Positions 55,276-63,654 of a DNA stretch of 64,000 nt are shown piece after piece (position 1 is the stretch's first letter; the number at the start of each line of letters is the position of its first letter). The position numbers were made by a program, and so were the translations under genes. Source of the stretch: Streptomyces ardesiacus (GTDB lineage Bacteria > Actinomycetota > Actinomycetes > Streptomycetales > Streptomycetaceae); the NCBI RefSeq assembly GCF_003112575.1, contig NZ_BEWC01000005.1:124001-188000 (forward strand). The letters run 5' to 3'. The notes under the pieces are model-generated. The model searched no databases and was not told where the DNA came from. It worked only from the letters and a program-made list of their open reading frames with translations.

Positions 55276-55938
55276 TCAGAAGTGGTCGGTGAAGGGGGAC
55301 GTTCGGGCTGCCATGAGCAGGCCCATGCGGTGGGTGTGGTCGTTCGGCTGGCCGACGTGGGCCCGTTCCGTGAACTCGTTCGTGCGCAGGGTGAGCAGGA
55401 CTTCCCAGTCACCGATGAAGTGAGGGAGCAGGCGCTCGGGGGAGGTGTAATGCTCGGTCATGTGGTGGCGTCTTTCGACGGGCATCATGAACTCCGCACC
55501 GAACACACCGCCCGGGCGGACCAGGCGTTGCATGCGGTCGACGAACTCGGCGAGCGGGCGGTGGTGGTTGGCACTGTAATGCCACGAGCAGCTCGTCCAG
55601 ACTGCCTCGCACTGCATACCCAGGGGCTCGCCCTCAAGGAAGTCGTCCTCAACCACGTGGACGCGGGCATGGAGTTCTTCGAGCTTCAGCCGGTCGATCA
55701 GGCCCATCGCGTGGGCTTCGCTGTCACCCGGAAGGCGTACCTCGCCTCCGTGCAGGGCGAGCGCGTCGCGTTCGATGGCGACCACGTGGTAGCCGGCGGC
55801 GGCCAACGGCAAGACGAACTTGCCGTCGCTCGCCCCGATAACCGCGACGGTGGCGTCAGGGGCGACTCGCTCGCGCAGTGTGCCGAGGAACTGGGGGAAG
55901 AACGTGAGGGTGTGCTCCCACAGGCTCTGGGTCTGCAT
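55276..55938 (-). CDS. SAM-dependent methyltransferase-like protein
   Basis: 220 residues. Motif I is VAVIGASDGKFVLPLAA, then VVAIERDAL (acidic end of strand 2), VHVVEDDFLEG and VWTSCSWHY. This is a class I methyltransferase fold; the GASDG loop instead of GxGxG is unusual but tolerated. Target unknown. ATG 55938 has AAGGAG nine bases upstream. Its first 83 bases overlap the end of the kinase gene; it lies 11 bases before the CYTH gene. Confidence 0.78.
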   Translation of the reverse strand: MQTQSLWEHTLTFFPQFLGTLRERVAPDATVAVIGASDGKFVLPLAAAGYHVVAIERDALALHGGEVRLPGDSEAHAMGLIDRLKLEELHARVHVVEDDFLEGEPLGMQCEAVWTSCSWHYSANHHRPLAEFVDRMQRLVRPGGVFGAEFMMPVERRHHMTEHYTSPERLLPHFIGDWEVLLTLRTNEFTERAHVGQPNDHTHRMGLLMAARTSPFTDHF

Positions 55939-56497
55939 GGGAGTTCGCTCCTTGCCTGTCGGTTTCTGTGATCACACGGAGGACCTCTTCGGGGCTGCGC
56001 CCCGTGGTGTCGACGCGACGCATCGGGAACGAGGCGTAGGCGTCGGTCACCTGGTCCGGGACGGTTTCGATCAGTGCGTCCCACTGCGTCGCTGGCTTGT
56101 CCCGGGCGGCCAGACGGCGGCAGCGTTCGTCGTCGCCGCAGACGAGGTAGTACGTGACGGGTGTCGGGAGCCGGCGCGGCAGCGTGACGCCGAGCCGAGC
56201 CCCCATGGCCTGGTGGGTGGCGAGGCACCGGGCGAAGTAGCTCTCGACGACTACGGGGACGCCGGCGTCGAGGTGGCTCTGGATTTCCTCGGTCGCGGTG
56301 AATAGCGCGGAGAGGTAGAGGCACATCCGCGCCTCGACGTTGGTGCGCTGGTCCACGGCCGCTCTGAGGGGCTGGTACAGGGCGGGCACGGTGGGGACGA
56401 GGACGGCTTGCCGGGCGGCGGCGAGCATCGGGGCGATGGTCGACTTGCCGGTGCCCCGTAAGCCTTCCAGGCTCTCGAATCGCGGGTGGTCAGGCAC
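55856..56497 (-). CDS. TMP-kinase-like P-loop kinase
   Basis: 213 residues. FESLEGLRGTGKSTIAPML is a Walker A like that of thymidylate kinase (FEGLDGAGKST), followed by VVVESYFARCLATHQAMGAR (the catalytic Asp position is Glu-Ser-Tyr rather than the usual DRY) and VTYYLVCGDDERCRRLAARD (LID-like). It may phosphorylate a nucleotide or other small molecule. GTG 56497 overlaps the radical SAM stop. The last 27 residues extend into the methyltransferase gene and look unstructured. Confidence 0.72.
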   Translation of the reverse strand: MPDHPRFESLEGLRGTGKSTIAPMLAAARQAVLVPTVPALYQPLRAAVDQRTNVEARMCLYLSALFTATEEIQSHLDAGVPVVVESYFARCLATHQAMGARLGVTLPRRLPTPVTYYLVCGDDERCRRLAARDKPATQWDALIETVPDQVTDAYASFPMRRVDTTGRSPEEVLRVITETDRQGANSHADPEPVGAHPHVLPPVPRHTARASRP

Positions 56498-57392
56498 GGG
56501 CGTACACCACGTCCGGCACCGTGAGCGTGAGCTCGTCGCTGGCCGAGGGCTGGTGGACGATGCGGCCACCGCTCTTCTCGTACCAGAAGGCGTGAGAGTC
56601 CTTGCCCACGGCCTTGCAGGACATGGTCAGGGCACCACGCGGGTCGGCCTCGATGCGGTCGATCTCGCGGGGCCCGCCGGTCGGGGCGCAGAGCTGTGGG
56701 GCGCCGTGCTCGGAGAGGTCCTCGTCGACGATCACTTCCAGGGGCAGGTCGGCCGCCGCAAGTTCTTCGCGGAGCCGGCCGTAGGCGGCAGGCTCGGTGA
56801 CCAGTAGCTCGGGGTGGTCGGCGGCGTTGCCTACAGGCCGCAGGTGGTGGAGCTTGAGTTGCTGGACCCCGAGTCGGGCCAGGATGCCGGCGAGGGGAAG
56901 CACCTCACCGATGTTTCGTGAAGTCACGGTCATGGTCGCGCCGGTCGGCACTCCGAGGTCCCGTGCCAGGCTCAGTGCGTTGAGGGCGCTCTGGTAGCTG
57001 CCGTGCCTGCGGATGCCGTCGTTGGTGGATCCGACGCCCTCCAGGGACACCCTGAGGAGGTCCAGGTGCGGCGCGATCTCTGTCAGGCGTCGCTCGATCC
57101 GGTACCCGTTGGTGCAGATCTCGACGCGCTGGCCCAGTTCTTCCTTGGCGTGGCGGACGACCTGCGGGAGGTCCCGGTGGACGAAGGGCTCCCCGCCGAG
57201 CAGGGTGACTTCCTCCGTGCCGTACTCGTCTCGCATCAGGGTGAGGAGGCGAGTGGCTTCGTCGGCGGTGAAGGCGTCCGCGTACTGAAGCCGCTTGCCG
57301 TGGAAGCAGTGCAGGCACGTGAAGTTGCAGCGGTAGAGCAGCTGCAGGTACAACATCCGGATCTTCCTGATCCCGGTGACTTCCCTGATCAC
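56490..57392 (-). CDS. Radical SAM enzyme
   Basis: 300 residues. The 4Fe-4S motif CNFTCLHC (C22, C26, C29) is followed by the GGEP motif (LLGGEPFVHRDLP), the ribose-binding region VEICTNGY and LRVSLEGVGSTNDGIR. The C-terminal section has only one more Cys (MSCKAVGKDSH), so there is no full SPASM set of auxiliary cluster ligands. It should generate a 5'-deoxyadenosyl radical to modify a small molecule or peptide. GTG 57392 has GAAGGAG upstream. It lies 72 bases after the HAD gene and overlaps the kinase gene. Confidence 0.88.
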   Translation of the reverse strand: MIREVTGIRKIRMLYLQLLYRCNFTCLHCFHGKRLQYADAFTADEATRLLTLMRDEYGTEEVTLLGGEPFVHRDLPQVVRHAKEELGQRVEICTNGYRIERRLTEIAPHLDLLRVSLEGVGSTNDGIRRHGSYQSALNALSLARDLGVPTGATMTVTSRNIGEVLPLAGILARLGVQQLKLHHLRPVGNAADHPELLVTEPAAYGRLREELAAADLPLEVIVDEDLSEHGAPQLCAPTGGPREIDRIEADPRGALTMSCKAVGKDSHAFWYEKSGGRIVHQPSASDELTLTVPDVVYARA

Positions 57393-57464
57393 TTGGGCTC
57401 CTTCGGCTGGCTGCCTTTCGGGAACCCGATCGTGGCTGTCTGCCCGGGGACCTCGTCACCGCGT

Positions 57465-58190
57465 TCAGGGACGGCCCGAGGACGTCCTGGGACGTTTTCC
57501 GTCACCTGCGAACGACTCCAGGACGCTTAGAAGGCGCTTGGCGTCTGCCAGGTCCGGCAGGACCTCGGCGGCGCCAGCCGCTGCGAGTTCCGCACGATCG
57601 TGCAGACCGGAGGCGACGGCGACGATCCCGCACCCCGTGGCCAGGGCAGCCTCCACATCACGAGGGGTGTCCCCGACCAGGACGATGGGCGTGCCGACCC
57701 GGACGCCACGAAGCCGCTGCACGCGCTCGCGGGCGACCGCGACCAGATCGGAACGGAGATCGGCGTCCGCTCCGTAGGCGCCCACCGGCAGATCCAGCAA
57801 GGAGTCGAGGCCGAACGCGGAGAGCTTCACACGGGCGTTGGCCGCGATGTTGCCGGTCAGGACAGAGGAGACCCAGCCGCTCCGTGCCGAGGCGGCCTTC
57901 AATGCTTCATGGGCTCCGGGCAGGGCCCAGCCGCGCGAACGCAGCGCGTCCCGGCGCTCGCTCCCTGCCCGTTCGAGGGCCGCCTCGATACCGGGCCAGT
58001 CGGGCACGGGCAGCCCATCCCGAACGAACATGTCGCGCATGATCAGTCGGTCCGTACGCCCCTCGGTGCGTGCCGGCTCCGACGGCTCAAACCCCGCAAG
58101 CTCCGAGAAGGCGGCGGCGTAGATCTCCTTGCTCACCCCCGCGTTCTCGATGAGGGTGTGGTCGATGTCCCACAGGACGATGAGCTCCAT
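57465..58190 (-). CDS. HAD-family phosphatase
   Basis: 241 residues. HAD motif I WDIDHTLIENAG (D8, D10), motif II SVLTGNIAANA, and motif III/IV IVLVGDTPRDVEAAL. It resembles phosphoglycolate-phosphatase-type hydrolases that dephosphorylate small metabolites. It is first in the minus-strand cassette and divergent (90 bases) from the XRE/PLD-like gene, so one shared control region may serve both directions. Confidence 0.87.
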   Translation of the reverse strand: MELIVLWDIDHTLIENAGVSKEIYAAAFSELAGFEPSEPARTEGRTDRLIMRDMFVRDGLPVPDWPGIEAALERAGSERRDALRSRGWALPGAHEALKAASARSGWVSSVLTGNIAANARVKLSAFGLDSLLDLPVGAYGADADLRSDLVAVARERVQRLRGVRVGTPIVLVGDTPRDVEAALATGCGIVAVASGLHDRAELAAAGAAEVLPDLADAKRLLSVLESFAGDGKRPRTSSGRP

Positions 58191-58279
58191 GACGCCAGCG
58201 TATGCAGCAGCCGGAGACACTGTGATTCCGCGACAACGTCCCACAACGTCCTTGCGCGATCACGCGTTGCACCGCTTGC

Positions 58280-59062
58280 ATGGTTTCTGTGAACGACCGA
58301 CTGCATACCGTGCTCGCCCAACGAGGGGTCTCACCCGATGCGCTCGCGGAGATCTGCGAGGTCGACCCCAAGACCGTGAGCCGGTGGCTGGGAGGACGGG
58401 TACCTCACGCGCGGCATCGCTTTCGCGTGGCCGGTCATCTGCGCGTGGAGGAGACCTTCCTCTGGCCGACGCCCTCCAAGCGGCCCGGTCCACCCCGCGA
58501 CGGATTAGGCACCGAACTGGTCGGCACCTACCAGAACCGAGCCAGCGTGCCGCGGGACGTATGGCTCTCGCTGCTGCGGGAGGCACGGCAGGAGATCAGC
58601 GTCCTCGTCTTCTCCGGCACGTTCTTCGCACAGTCCAACCCGCACGTCGCCAAGATGCTCTCCGAACGCGCCGCCGAGGGCGTCCGGGTCCGCCTGTGCT
58701 TCGGTGACCCCGACGGACAGGCGGTCGCCGTCCGGGGCCGCGAAGAGGGAATCGGCGACACACTCGCCGCCAAGATCCGCGCCTCGCTGACGTACTACCG
58801 CCCCCTGCTGGGCGAGGCCGGGTGCGCGGTGCGTCTGCATGACACCACGCTCTACACGTCCATGTTCCGCTACGACGACGACCTCCTCGTCAATCCCCAC
58901 ATCTGGGGGCAGCCGGCCAGCGCCAACCCCCTCCTCCACCTCAGGAGAGCCGACGGCATGGGGTGGTTCGACAACTACGCTCAGAGCTTCGACGCCGTCT
59001 GGGCCACCGCACGGCCATGGGCACCCGACCAGGAGAGGACCGCCGACCATGGGCAGGACTGA
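58280..59062 (+). CDS. XRE regulator with PLD-like (DUF5919) domain
   Basis: 260 residues. The N-terminal HTH (VLAQRGVSPDALAEICEVDP, KTVSRWLGGRVPHARH) is XRE-like, but the next 180 residues (EISVLVFSGTFFAQSNPHVA, GVRVRLCFGDPDGQ, CAVRLHDTTLYTSMFRYDDD) form a phospholipase-D-like fold that lacks a visible HKD pair. This is a common Streptomyces architecture (DUF5919), probably ligand sensing rather than hydrolysis. ATG 58280 and GTG 58289 are possible starts. Its stop overlaps the NUDIX start. Confidence 0.78.
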   Translation: MVSVNDRLHTVLAQRGVSPDALAEICEVDPKTVSRWLGGRVPHARHRFRVAGHLRVEETFLWPTPSKRPGPPRDGLGTELVGTYQNRASVPRDVWLSLLREARQEISVLVFSGTFFAQSNPHVAKMLSERAAEGVRVRLCFGDPDGQAVAVRGREEGIGDTLAAKIRASLTYYRPLLGEAGCAVRLHDTTLYTSMFRYDDDLLVNPHIWGQPASANPLLHLRRADGMGWFDNYAQSFDAVWATARPWAPDQERTADHGQD

Positions 59063-59516
59063 GTACTACAACGACCCGGCCGCGCCGAAAGCGAACACCC
59101 TCATCCCGGCCAGCAACCTGCTCGTCGCCGACGAGACCGGCGCCATCCTCCTCCAGCGCCGCCGCGACACCGGACAGTGGGCACTCCCCGGCGGAGCCCA
59201 GGACATCGGCGAGACCGCGGCCCAGTGCGCGGTCCGCGAGTGCCTGGAGGAGACCGGCATCATCGCGGAGATCACCGGCTTCCTCGGCGTCTACACCAAC
59301 CCGAACCACATCGTCGCCTACACCGACGGCGAGATCCGCCAGCAGTACGAGAACACCTACATCGGCCGCCCTGTCGGCGGTGAGCCCACAATCAACAACG
59401 AGGCCGACGGCGTCCGCTTCGTCCAACCCGCCGACCTGGACCAGTACGACATCCACCCCAGCATGCGCCAGCAGATCGGCGACTACCTCGCCGGCACCTA
59501 TCCCTACCTCGGCTGA
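59049..59516 (+). CDS. NUDIX hydrolase
   Basis: 155 residues with a perfect NUDIX box (GGAQDIGETAAQCAVRECLE followed by ETGI) and an early N-terminal LIPASNLLVADETGAILLQR. It cleaves nucleoside diphosphate-linked compounds. pSAM2-type elements carry a NUDIX-family activator (Pra), and other Streptomyces islands pair NUDIX with XRE/DUF5919 genes; the function of such pairs is unclear. It overlaps the preceding regulator by 14 bases, so they are coupled. Confidence 0.88.
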   Translation: MGRTEYYNDPAAPKANTLIPASNLLVADETGAILLQRRRDTGQWALPGGAQDIGETAAQCAVRECLEETGIIAEITGFLGVYTNPNHIVAYTDGEIRQQYENTYIGRPVGGEPTINNEADGVRFVQPADLDQYDIHPSMRQQIGDYLAGTYPYLG

Positions 59517-60115
59517 GCCGCCAGAGCGGCCTCGATCCTCTCGACAGAGGAGAAGATCTCCGGCGCCGCCCGCCGGATGAACCGACCGACCACGCTGTCC
59601 GCGCCATAACGGCCGACGATCTCCGCGACCCGTTCCCGCGCGATCGTCCGGCCGCCGTCGGGCGTCGTCGTCATGTCGCAATACACGAGGGCGTCCACCA
59701 ACAGCGGATCGTCCAGCAACGGGAACTCCCTAGCCAACTCCTCCCGCAGCCCCCGTTCTTCCGCCTCCAGCAGCGCGAACGAGTGGTTCGCTACCAAGCA
59801 GATCAGCCTCTCGTCGGCACCGTGCTCGTCCCGTAGGAAGCGCGCGCCGTCGAGCGGATGGAACCCGGTGGTGGCCAAGCGAGGCGCATATCCCACGTCA
59901 TGCAGGATCGCGGCCGAGGTCAGCAGGTCAGCGTCCTTCCCCAAGATCAGACCGACCTCGGCCGCCCGGGCTGCGACTCCACAGCTGTGCGCCCACCGTC
60001 GTGGGAGCACATTCCCGAGTTCAGCCGCCGCAACTCGCGTGGCCCAGCCCACCATCTCCTCGCCCATGGCCTCTACATCCCCAGCCGAGTGCCTGCCAGT
60101 CGCATTGGTCCCCAT
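59504..60115 (-). CDS. HD-domain phosphohydrolase
   Basis: 203 residues. The metal-binding residues of the HD superfamily are present: RWAHSCGVAARA (H), TSAAILHDVGY (HD) and later LVANHSFALLEAEE and ALVYCDMTT (D). This form hydrolyses phosphoesters or nucleotides. It converges on the NUDIX gene with a 13-base tail overlap, so the pair may be functionally related, but they are transcribed in opposite directions. Confidence 0.85.
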   Translation of the reverse strand: MGTNATGRHSAGDVEAMGEEMVGWATRVAAAELGNVLPRRWAHSCGVAARAAEVGLILGKDADLLTSAAILHDVGYAPRLATTGFHPLDGARFLRDEHGADERLICLVANHSFALLEAEERGLREELAREFPLLDDPLLVDALVYCDMTTTPDGGRTIARERVAEIVGRYGADSVVGRFIRRAAPEIFSSVERIEAALAAQPR

Positions 60116-60121
60116 CCCGCC

Positions 60122-60847
60122 TCAGTGGGCCCGTCGCTCGGCAGTGAGCTGAGCCGCCGGACGACAGGGCCGGCCCAAGAGGGCGCATCTCTGCTCAAAG
60201 TCCGACGGTAGCCAGCCGCGGCTCAGCAAGCGCGGGTGTGCGGGAAACGCCGTGATCGCGGCAACGACGAAAGCGAGCGATGCCCACGGCGTGTGCACGC
60301 GTGTCATCACCTGCTGGCCGCGCGTGCTGATAAAGCTTGTCTGGAAGGTGTCCGGAGCAACGAGTTCGATTGCGCTCAGCGCCCTCCAGTCGAGGTCGAG
60401 TTCGCACGTCGAGTTCGCGAAATGCAGCCTGCGTGGCGTGAGCGTCACTGCACCTGATCCGTCCACCACCCACCGTGGCTGCGCGTCACGCGCCGCCTGC
60501 CGGCGCCTCGTGGAGTTGCCCAACGCTGAGCCCACCAGACTCCCGATGACAAGTGCAGGACTGCCGATGGCGACCACATTGCTGTGCTGGTAACGACCGT
60601 CTCCCAGGGCTCGCCAAGTCGAGCGCTGACCGGGGCCCACGGCAAGCGCACGGTCCCCTTGGTCCAGTCTTGCGGTTGTGGCGACGAGGGGGCGGTCAGC
60701 CAGGCGGCCTTCGAGCAGGTCGGCGAGGATGTCGCACGTGTGCCACAGATACTCGTCCAGCGGGGACCACGCCGACCGGTTCGCGTTCTCCGGCGGCGGC
60801 GCGAAAGGGTTGGGCACTGTCACTTCGGCATCCGTCCGAGGATCCAT
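60122..60847 (-). CDS. Protein of unknown function with central hydrophobic segment
   Basis: 241 residues. After a Pro-rich start the protein has HSNVVAIGSPALVIGSLVGSALGN, a hydrophobic stretch that could pass the membrane once, then a PH-like beta-rich section (RWVVDGSGAVTLTPRRLHFA, WRALSAIELVAPDTFQ) and a second hydrophobic region (WASLAFVVAAITAFP). No family recognised. It may form an operon with the downstream HD gene (six bases away). Confidence 0.6.
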   Translation of the reverse strand: MDPRTDAEVTVPNPFAPPPENANRSAWSPLDEYLWHTCDILADLLEGRLADRPLVATTARLDQGDRALAVGPGQRSTWRALGDGRYQHSNVVAIGSPALVIGSLVGSALGNSTRRRQAARDAQPRWVVDGSGAVTLTPRRLHFANSTCELDLDWRALSAIELVAPDTFQTSFISTRGQQVMTRVHTPWASLAFVVAAITAFPAHPRLLSRGWLPSDFEQRCALLGRPCRPAAQLTAERRAH

Positions 60848-61120
60848 CGATTACCTAGCGCGATCAACCCTATCCACGCCGCACTACGAGTGGGATGCCG
60901 TTCACCTAATGACCGATTTCGTTCGCTCGGACACCTGGACAAGGGACAGGCACTGGCCTCACGCGCCGACGCACCTGTGCCTTGCGGGTGATACATGGCA
61001 CTGAGCCGGAGGACGTGGCCGAATCCGTTCGTGCGCCCCTAGTGCGTACTTGTTGCGCTCCCCGGCACTTTCCTAACGTCCAACGGCTCACACCACACGG
61101 CTTCGACAGAGGGGGCGCCG

Positions 61121-62476
61121 GTGAACGATGACGGAACCAAAACCGTCACCGAGATCTTGGACGAACTGAGCACCACCTCCAACATTCAGGTCCGCTCGTC
61201 TCACGAACTCGCTGCCGAAGTCAACAAGGCGGCTTCAGACGAAGACAAGAAGCGTGCGGAGGACGGCCGGGGCCCGCTGCGCAGGCGCACCGACTACAGA
61301 GCCGTCCGGAAAGCGCCGCGATCCCTGTCACTCACCCCTTGGCAAGTCCTGCACGCCATCGGCCTTGGCTCTGCCGCGGCCCGTCAGGGAGCCGGCCGAG
61401 GACTCGCCGAGCACTGGGGCAGCCTGCGCTACAGCCAGGCACTCGAGGCGAACAGGGGGCGATTCCTGCAGTTGTCGTCCGAGGGACGCGACCTCCTGCG
61501 CTTCTACAAAGCCACGCAGTCCGGAGAGATCGGCACCGGCTTCGCCTCGCTGCTGGCCGAGCACATAGTCAGGTCCCGATACCCGGACCACTCGGTCTCC
61601 GTGATACCGGCGGACATCGCCCTCAAAGCCGGCTGGACACTGCGCAGCTCCGGCACCGGGCCTCGCCCGGAACCGTTGCAGCGACGCCCCCACTTCTTCG
61701 TCGAAGCCTGGCAACCCGGACAGCCGTCCAAGATCTTCCTGATGTCCTCGAAGGGGACGCACAGCAGCATCCACCAGGTGTACAAGCAACTCAGCACCGC
61801 CAGTGCCCACGTGGAGTCAGTCCACATCGGCCCCTACGGCACTGTCCCCTACCTCCTTATAGGTACCGAGATCCCAGCCAAGGAGAGTCTCGCCCTGCAC
61901 GTTCTGGAAGCGCCGGGCACAACTCTGCTCCGCCCGCCCGACGGGAAACCGGGAATCGACCTCGACCTCGCCCTCACGCAGGAAGAGTTCATGCCCGATG
62001 TCGTACTGCCCACCAACGGCGACAGGGCAACCATTCCCGGGTTCCAGGTACAGCCCGAGTCCTTCGCATGGTTCAGCATCGTGCTGGCCCGTACGGAAGC
62101 AGCCACACTCACCGCCTTCACCGGCGGTGGCAAACCCACCGCCCGGTACCTGACCAAGGAACAAGGGCGACGGCACTTCCAGCACGACACCCATGCCAGC
62201 ACGGCCAGGCTGCGAGACGCGGAGCACCGCATCCACGACATCGACTTCGTCGGCACCGATCACATCTACCGCCTCAACGGCACCCGGGTAGAAGCCTTCT
62301 CCGGTCTGGAGAGAACCCTCTACACGCATCTCCACCGCGGACACGTCAACGAGTACCGTCGCCAGGTACACGGCCTGCGAGGACAGTGGCCGCCGCACAG
62401 CACGGCGAAGTACTGGAACACGGTGTCGGTCCGAGCCGACGGGACAGTACTGGCTATCCGCCTCCGGGACGAGTGA
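61121..62476 (+). CDS. Uncharacterised 451-residue protein
   Basis: GTG start with GAGGGGGCG upstream. The sequence is not recognised. It has SLTPWQVLHAIGLGSAAARQ, HIVRSRYPDHSVSVIPADIA, RPHFFVEAWQPGQPSKIFLM, FSIVLARTEAATLTAFTGGG and a C-terminal RLRDAEHRIHDIDFVGTDHI. Mixed alpha/beta, no signal or membrane part. The middle section with VEAW...KIFLMSSKGTH could be the D-ExK core of a restriction-type nuclease fold, but I cannot place all residues. The preceding 270-base gap shows only its presumed promoter. Confidence 0.6.
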   Translation: MNDDGTKTVTEILDELSTTSNIQVRSSHELAAEVNKAASDEDKKRAEDGRGPLRRRTDYRAVRKAPRSLSLTPWQVLHAIGLGSAAARQGAGRGLAEHWGSLRYSQALEANRGRFLQLSSEGRDLLRFYKATQSGEIGTGFASLLAEHIVRSRYPDHSVSVIPADIALKAGWTLRSSGTGPRPEPLQRRPHFFVEAWQPGQPSKIFLMSSKGTHSSIHQVYKQLSTASAHVESVHIGPYGTVPYLLIGTEIPAKESLALHVLEAPGTTLLRPPDGKPGIDLDLALTQEEFMPDVVLPTNGDRATIPGFQVQPESFAWFSIVLARTEAATLTAFTGGGKPTARYLTKEQGRRHFQHDTHASTARLRDAEHRIHDIDFVGTDHIYRLNGTRVEAFSGLERTLYTHLHRGHVNEYRRQVHGLRGQWPPHSTAKYWNTVSVRADGTVLAIRLRDE

Positions 62477-62881
62477 CCCAGGAGCCCGTGAAAGCTCCAG
62501 ATCCGCGCCCGCCGCCTGCCGGGCGGAGGTGCACACAGCCGCGCAAGCGCTGGCGAAGAGAGTCCGTGCAGCTGAGCCGCCTCCTGATTGCGGCGACAAC
62601 AGCCGAATCCGTCCGGCAGTGCCTTACGCAGAGCTTCCCGCAGATGGATCCAGCAGGAGCAGCCCACAGCAAGCAGGAGTACCAGAGTCGCCATCCTGCC
62701 CGCCCATAGCCGGGCAGGATGGCTGCATGACACCCACCGACCTGTCTCGCCTGCAGTTGCCACACGCGTGCCGTAGGATCTTGCCCAGCAGCGGTCAGAG
62801 CGGATCGACGATCACACCATTGCCATACCTGCCCACTGGTGGAACTCCGAGGTAGCCGCCGCTCACCTGCCTGGCGCTCCC

Positions 62882-63538
62882 GTGACCGGCCCAGGCACCA
62901 CGCATCTCAGTCGGGGCGACCTCTTCGCGCATGCAGCCAGCCTCGATCTGGATTCGGAAGAGGAGCTGCTGCGATTCCTGTGGCGGATCCTTGCCTGGGG
63001 CAGCGGCATGAAGCTCCGCCACAACCGCAAACGCATCCGAGCTGTGGCGGATGGCCTGCCATCGGCTACGGCGGCTCTTCGCCAGGCCCTACTGGCGGCC
63101 CACGAAGATCCGGGGCAGGCTTACGAAGCTCTGCGCCCAAGAGGCCGCAACGCCATCGCACACCTGGGCCCGGCCTTCTCGACCAAGGTCCTGTATTTCG
63201 TCGGCGGCGGCGCCCTGGACCACCCGTGCTCGATCTTGGACTCCCGTGTCGCCAAGACGCTCAGAACGGCCTGCCAGTGGGACTCGCTCGGCAGCAGCGA
63301 ATGGCCGACCAGTACCTACGCCCGGTACTGCGCACTGCTGCAGCGCTGGTCCCAGGAGGAAAGTCAGCGGCTCGGGCGCCGCATCGGCGCCGATGAGATC
63401 GAGCGCTGGCTGTTCGCGCCGGATCCCGAGGATTCGGCCTCTTTGGGATCCCAGAGCAGAATCCGGCTCCCCTATCAACCCACCCGCCTGTCAGTGCCTG
63501 CCGCTACCGTCGACGGGGACAGTCCCGCTCGACCGTGA
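62882..63538 (+). CDS. Possible OGG-fold DNA-glycosylase-like protein, probably 5'-truncated by frameshift
   Basis: 218 residues from GTG 62882. The middle (HLGPAFSTKVLYFVGGGALD, CSILDSRVAKTLRTACQW, YARYCALLQRWSQEESQRLG) resembles the recently defined '8-oxoguanine DNA glycosylase OGG-fold' proteins of Streptomyces. The GTG has no ribosome site, and upstream codons in the same frame (RIDDHTIAIPAHWWNSEVAA) look coding back to a TAG at about 62,774. A preceding ATG at 62,727 with a ribosome site lies in another frame, so a one-base shift near 62,775 would join them. The 250 bases before that hold no gene I can support. Confidence 0.6.
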   Translation: MTGPGTTHLSRGDLFAHAASLDLDSEEELLRFLWRILAWGSGMKLRHNRKRIRAVADGLPSATAALRQALLAAHEDPGQAYEALRPRGRNAIAHLGPAFSTKVLYFVGGGALDHPCSILDSRVAKTLRTACQWDSLGSSEWPTSTYARYCALLQRWSQEESQRLGRRIGADEIERWLFAPDPEDSASLGSQSRIRLPYQPTRLSVPAATVDGDSPARP

Positions 63539-63654
63539 GTGGTGAGCAAGACATGGCAAACCGAGTGGCCGAGGGCGGCGCAGACCGTTACAAGGTGGCA
63601 CGATCCTCTGAAACGCCCCGTAGGAAGCGGAGCCAGTGGCTAGCGTTTGGCCTT

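Noticed and set aside
58460..59060. Catalytic phospholipase D in the DUF5919 protein
   Set aside because: The fold is PLD-like but no HxKxxxxD pair is visible, so I describe it as a sensor-like domain.
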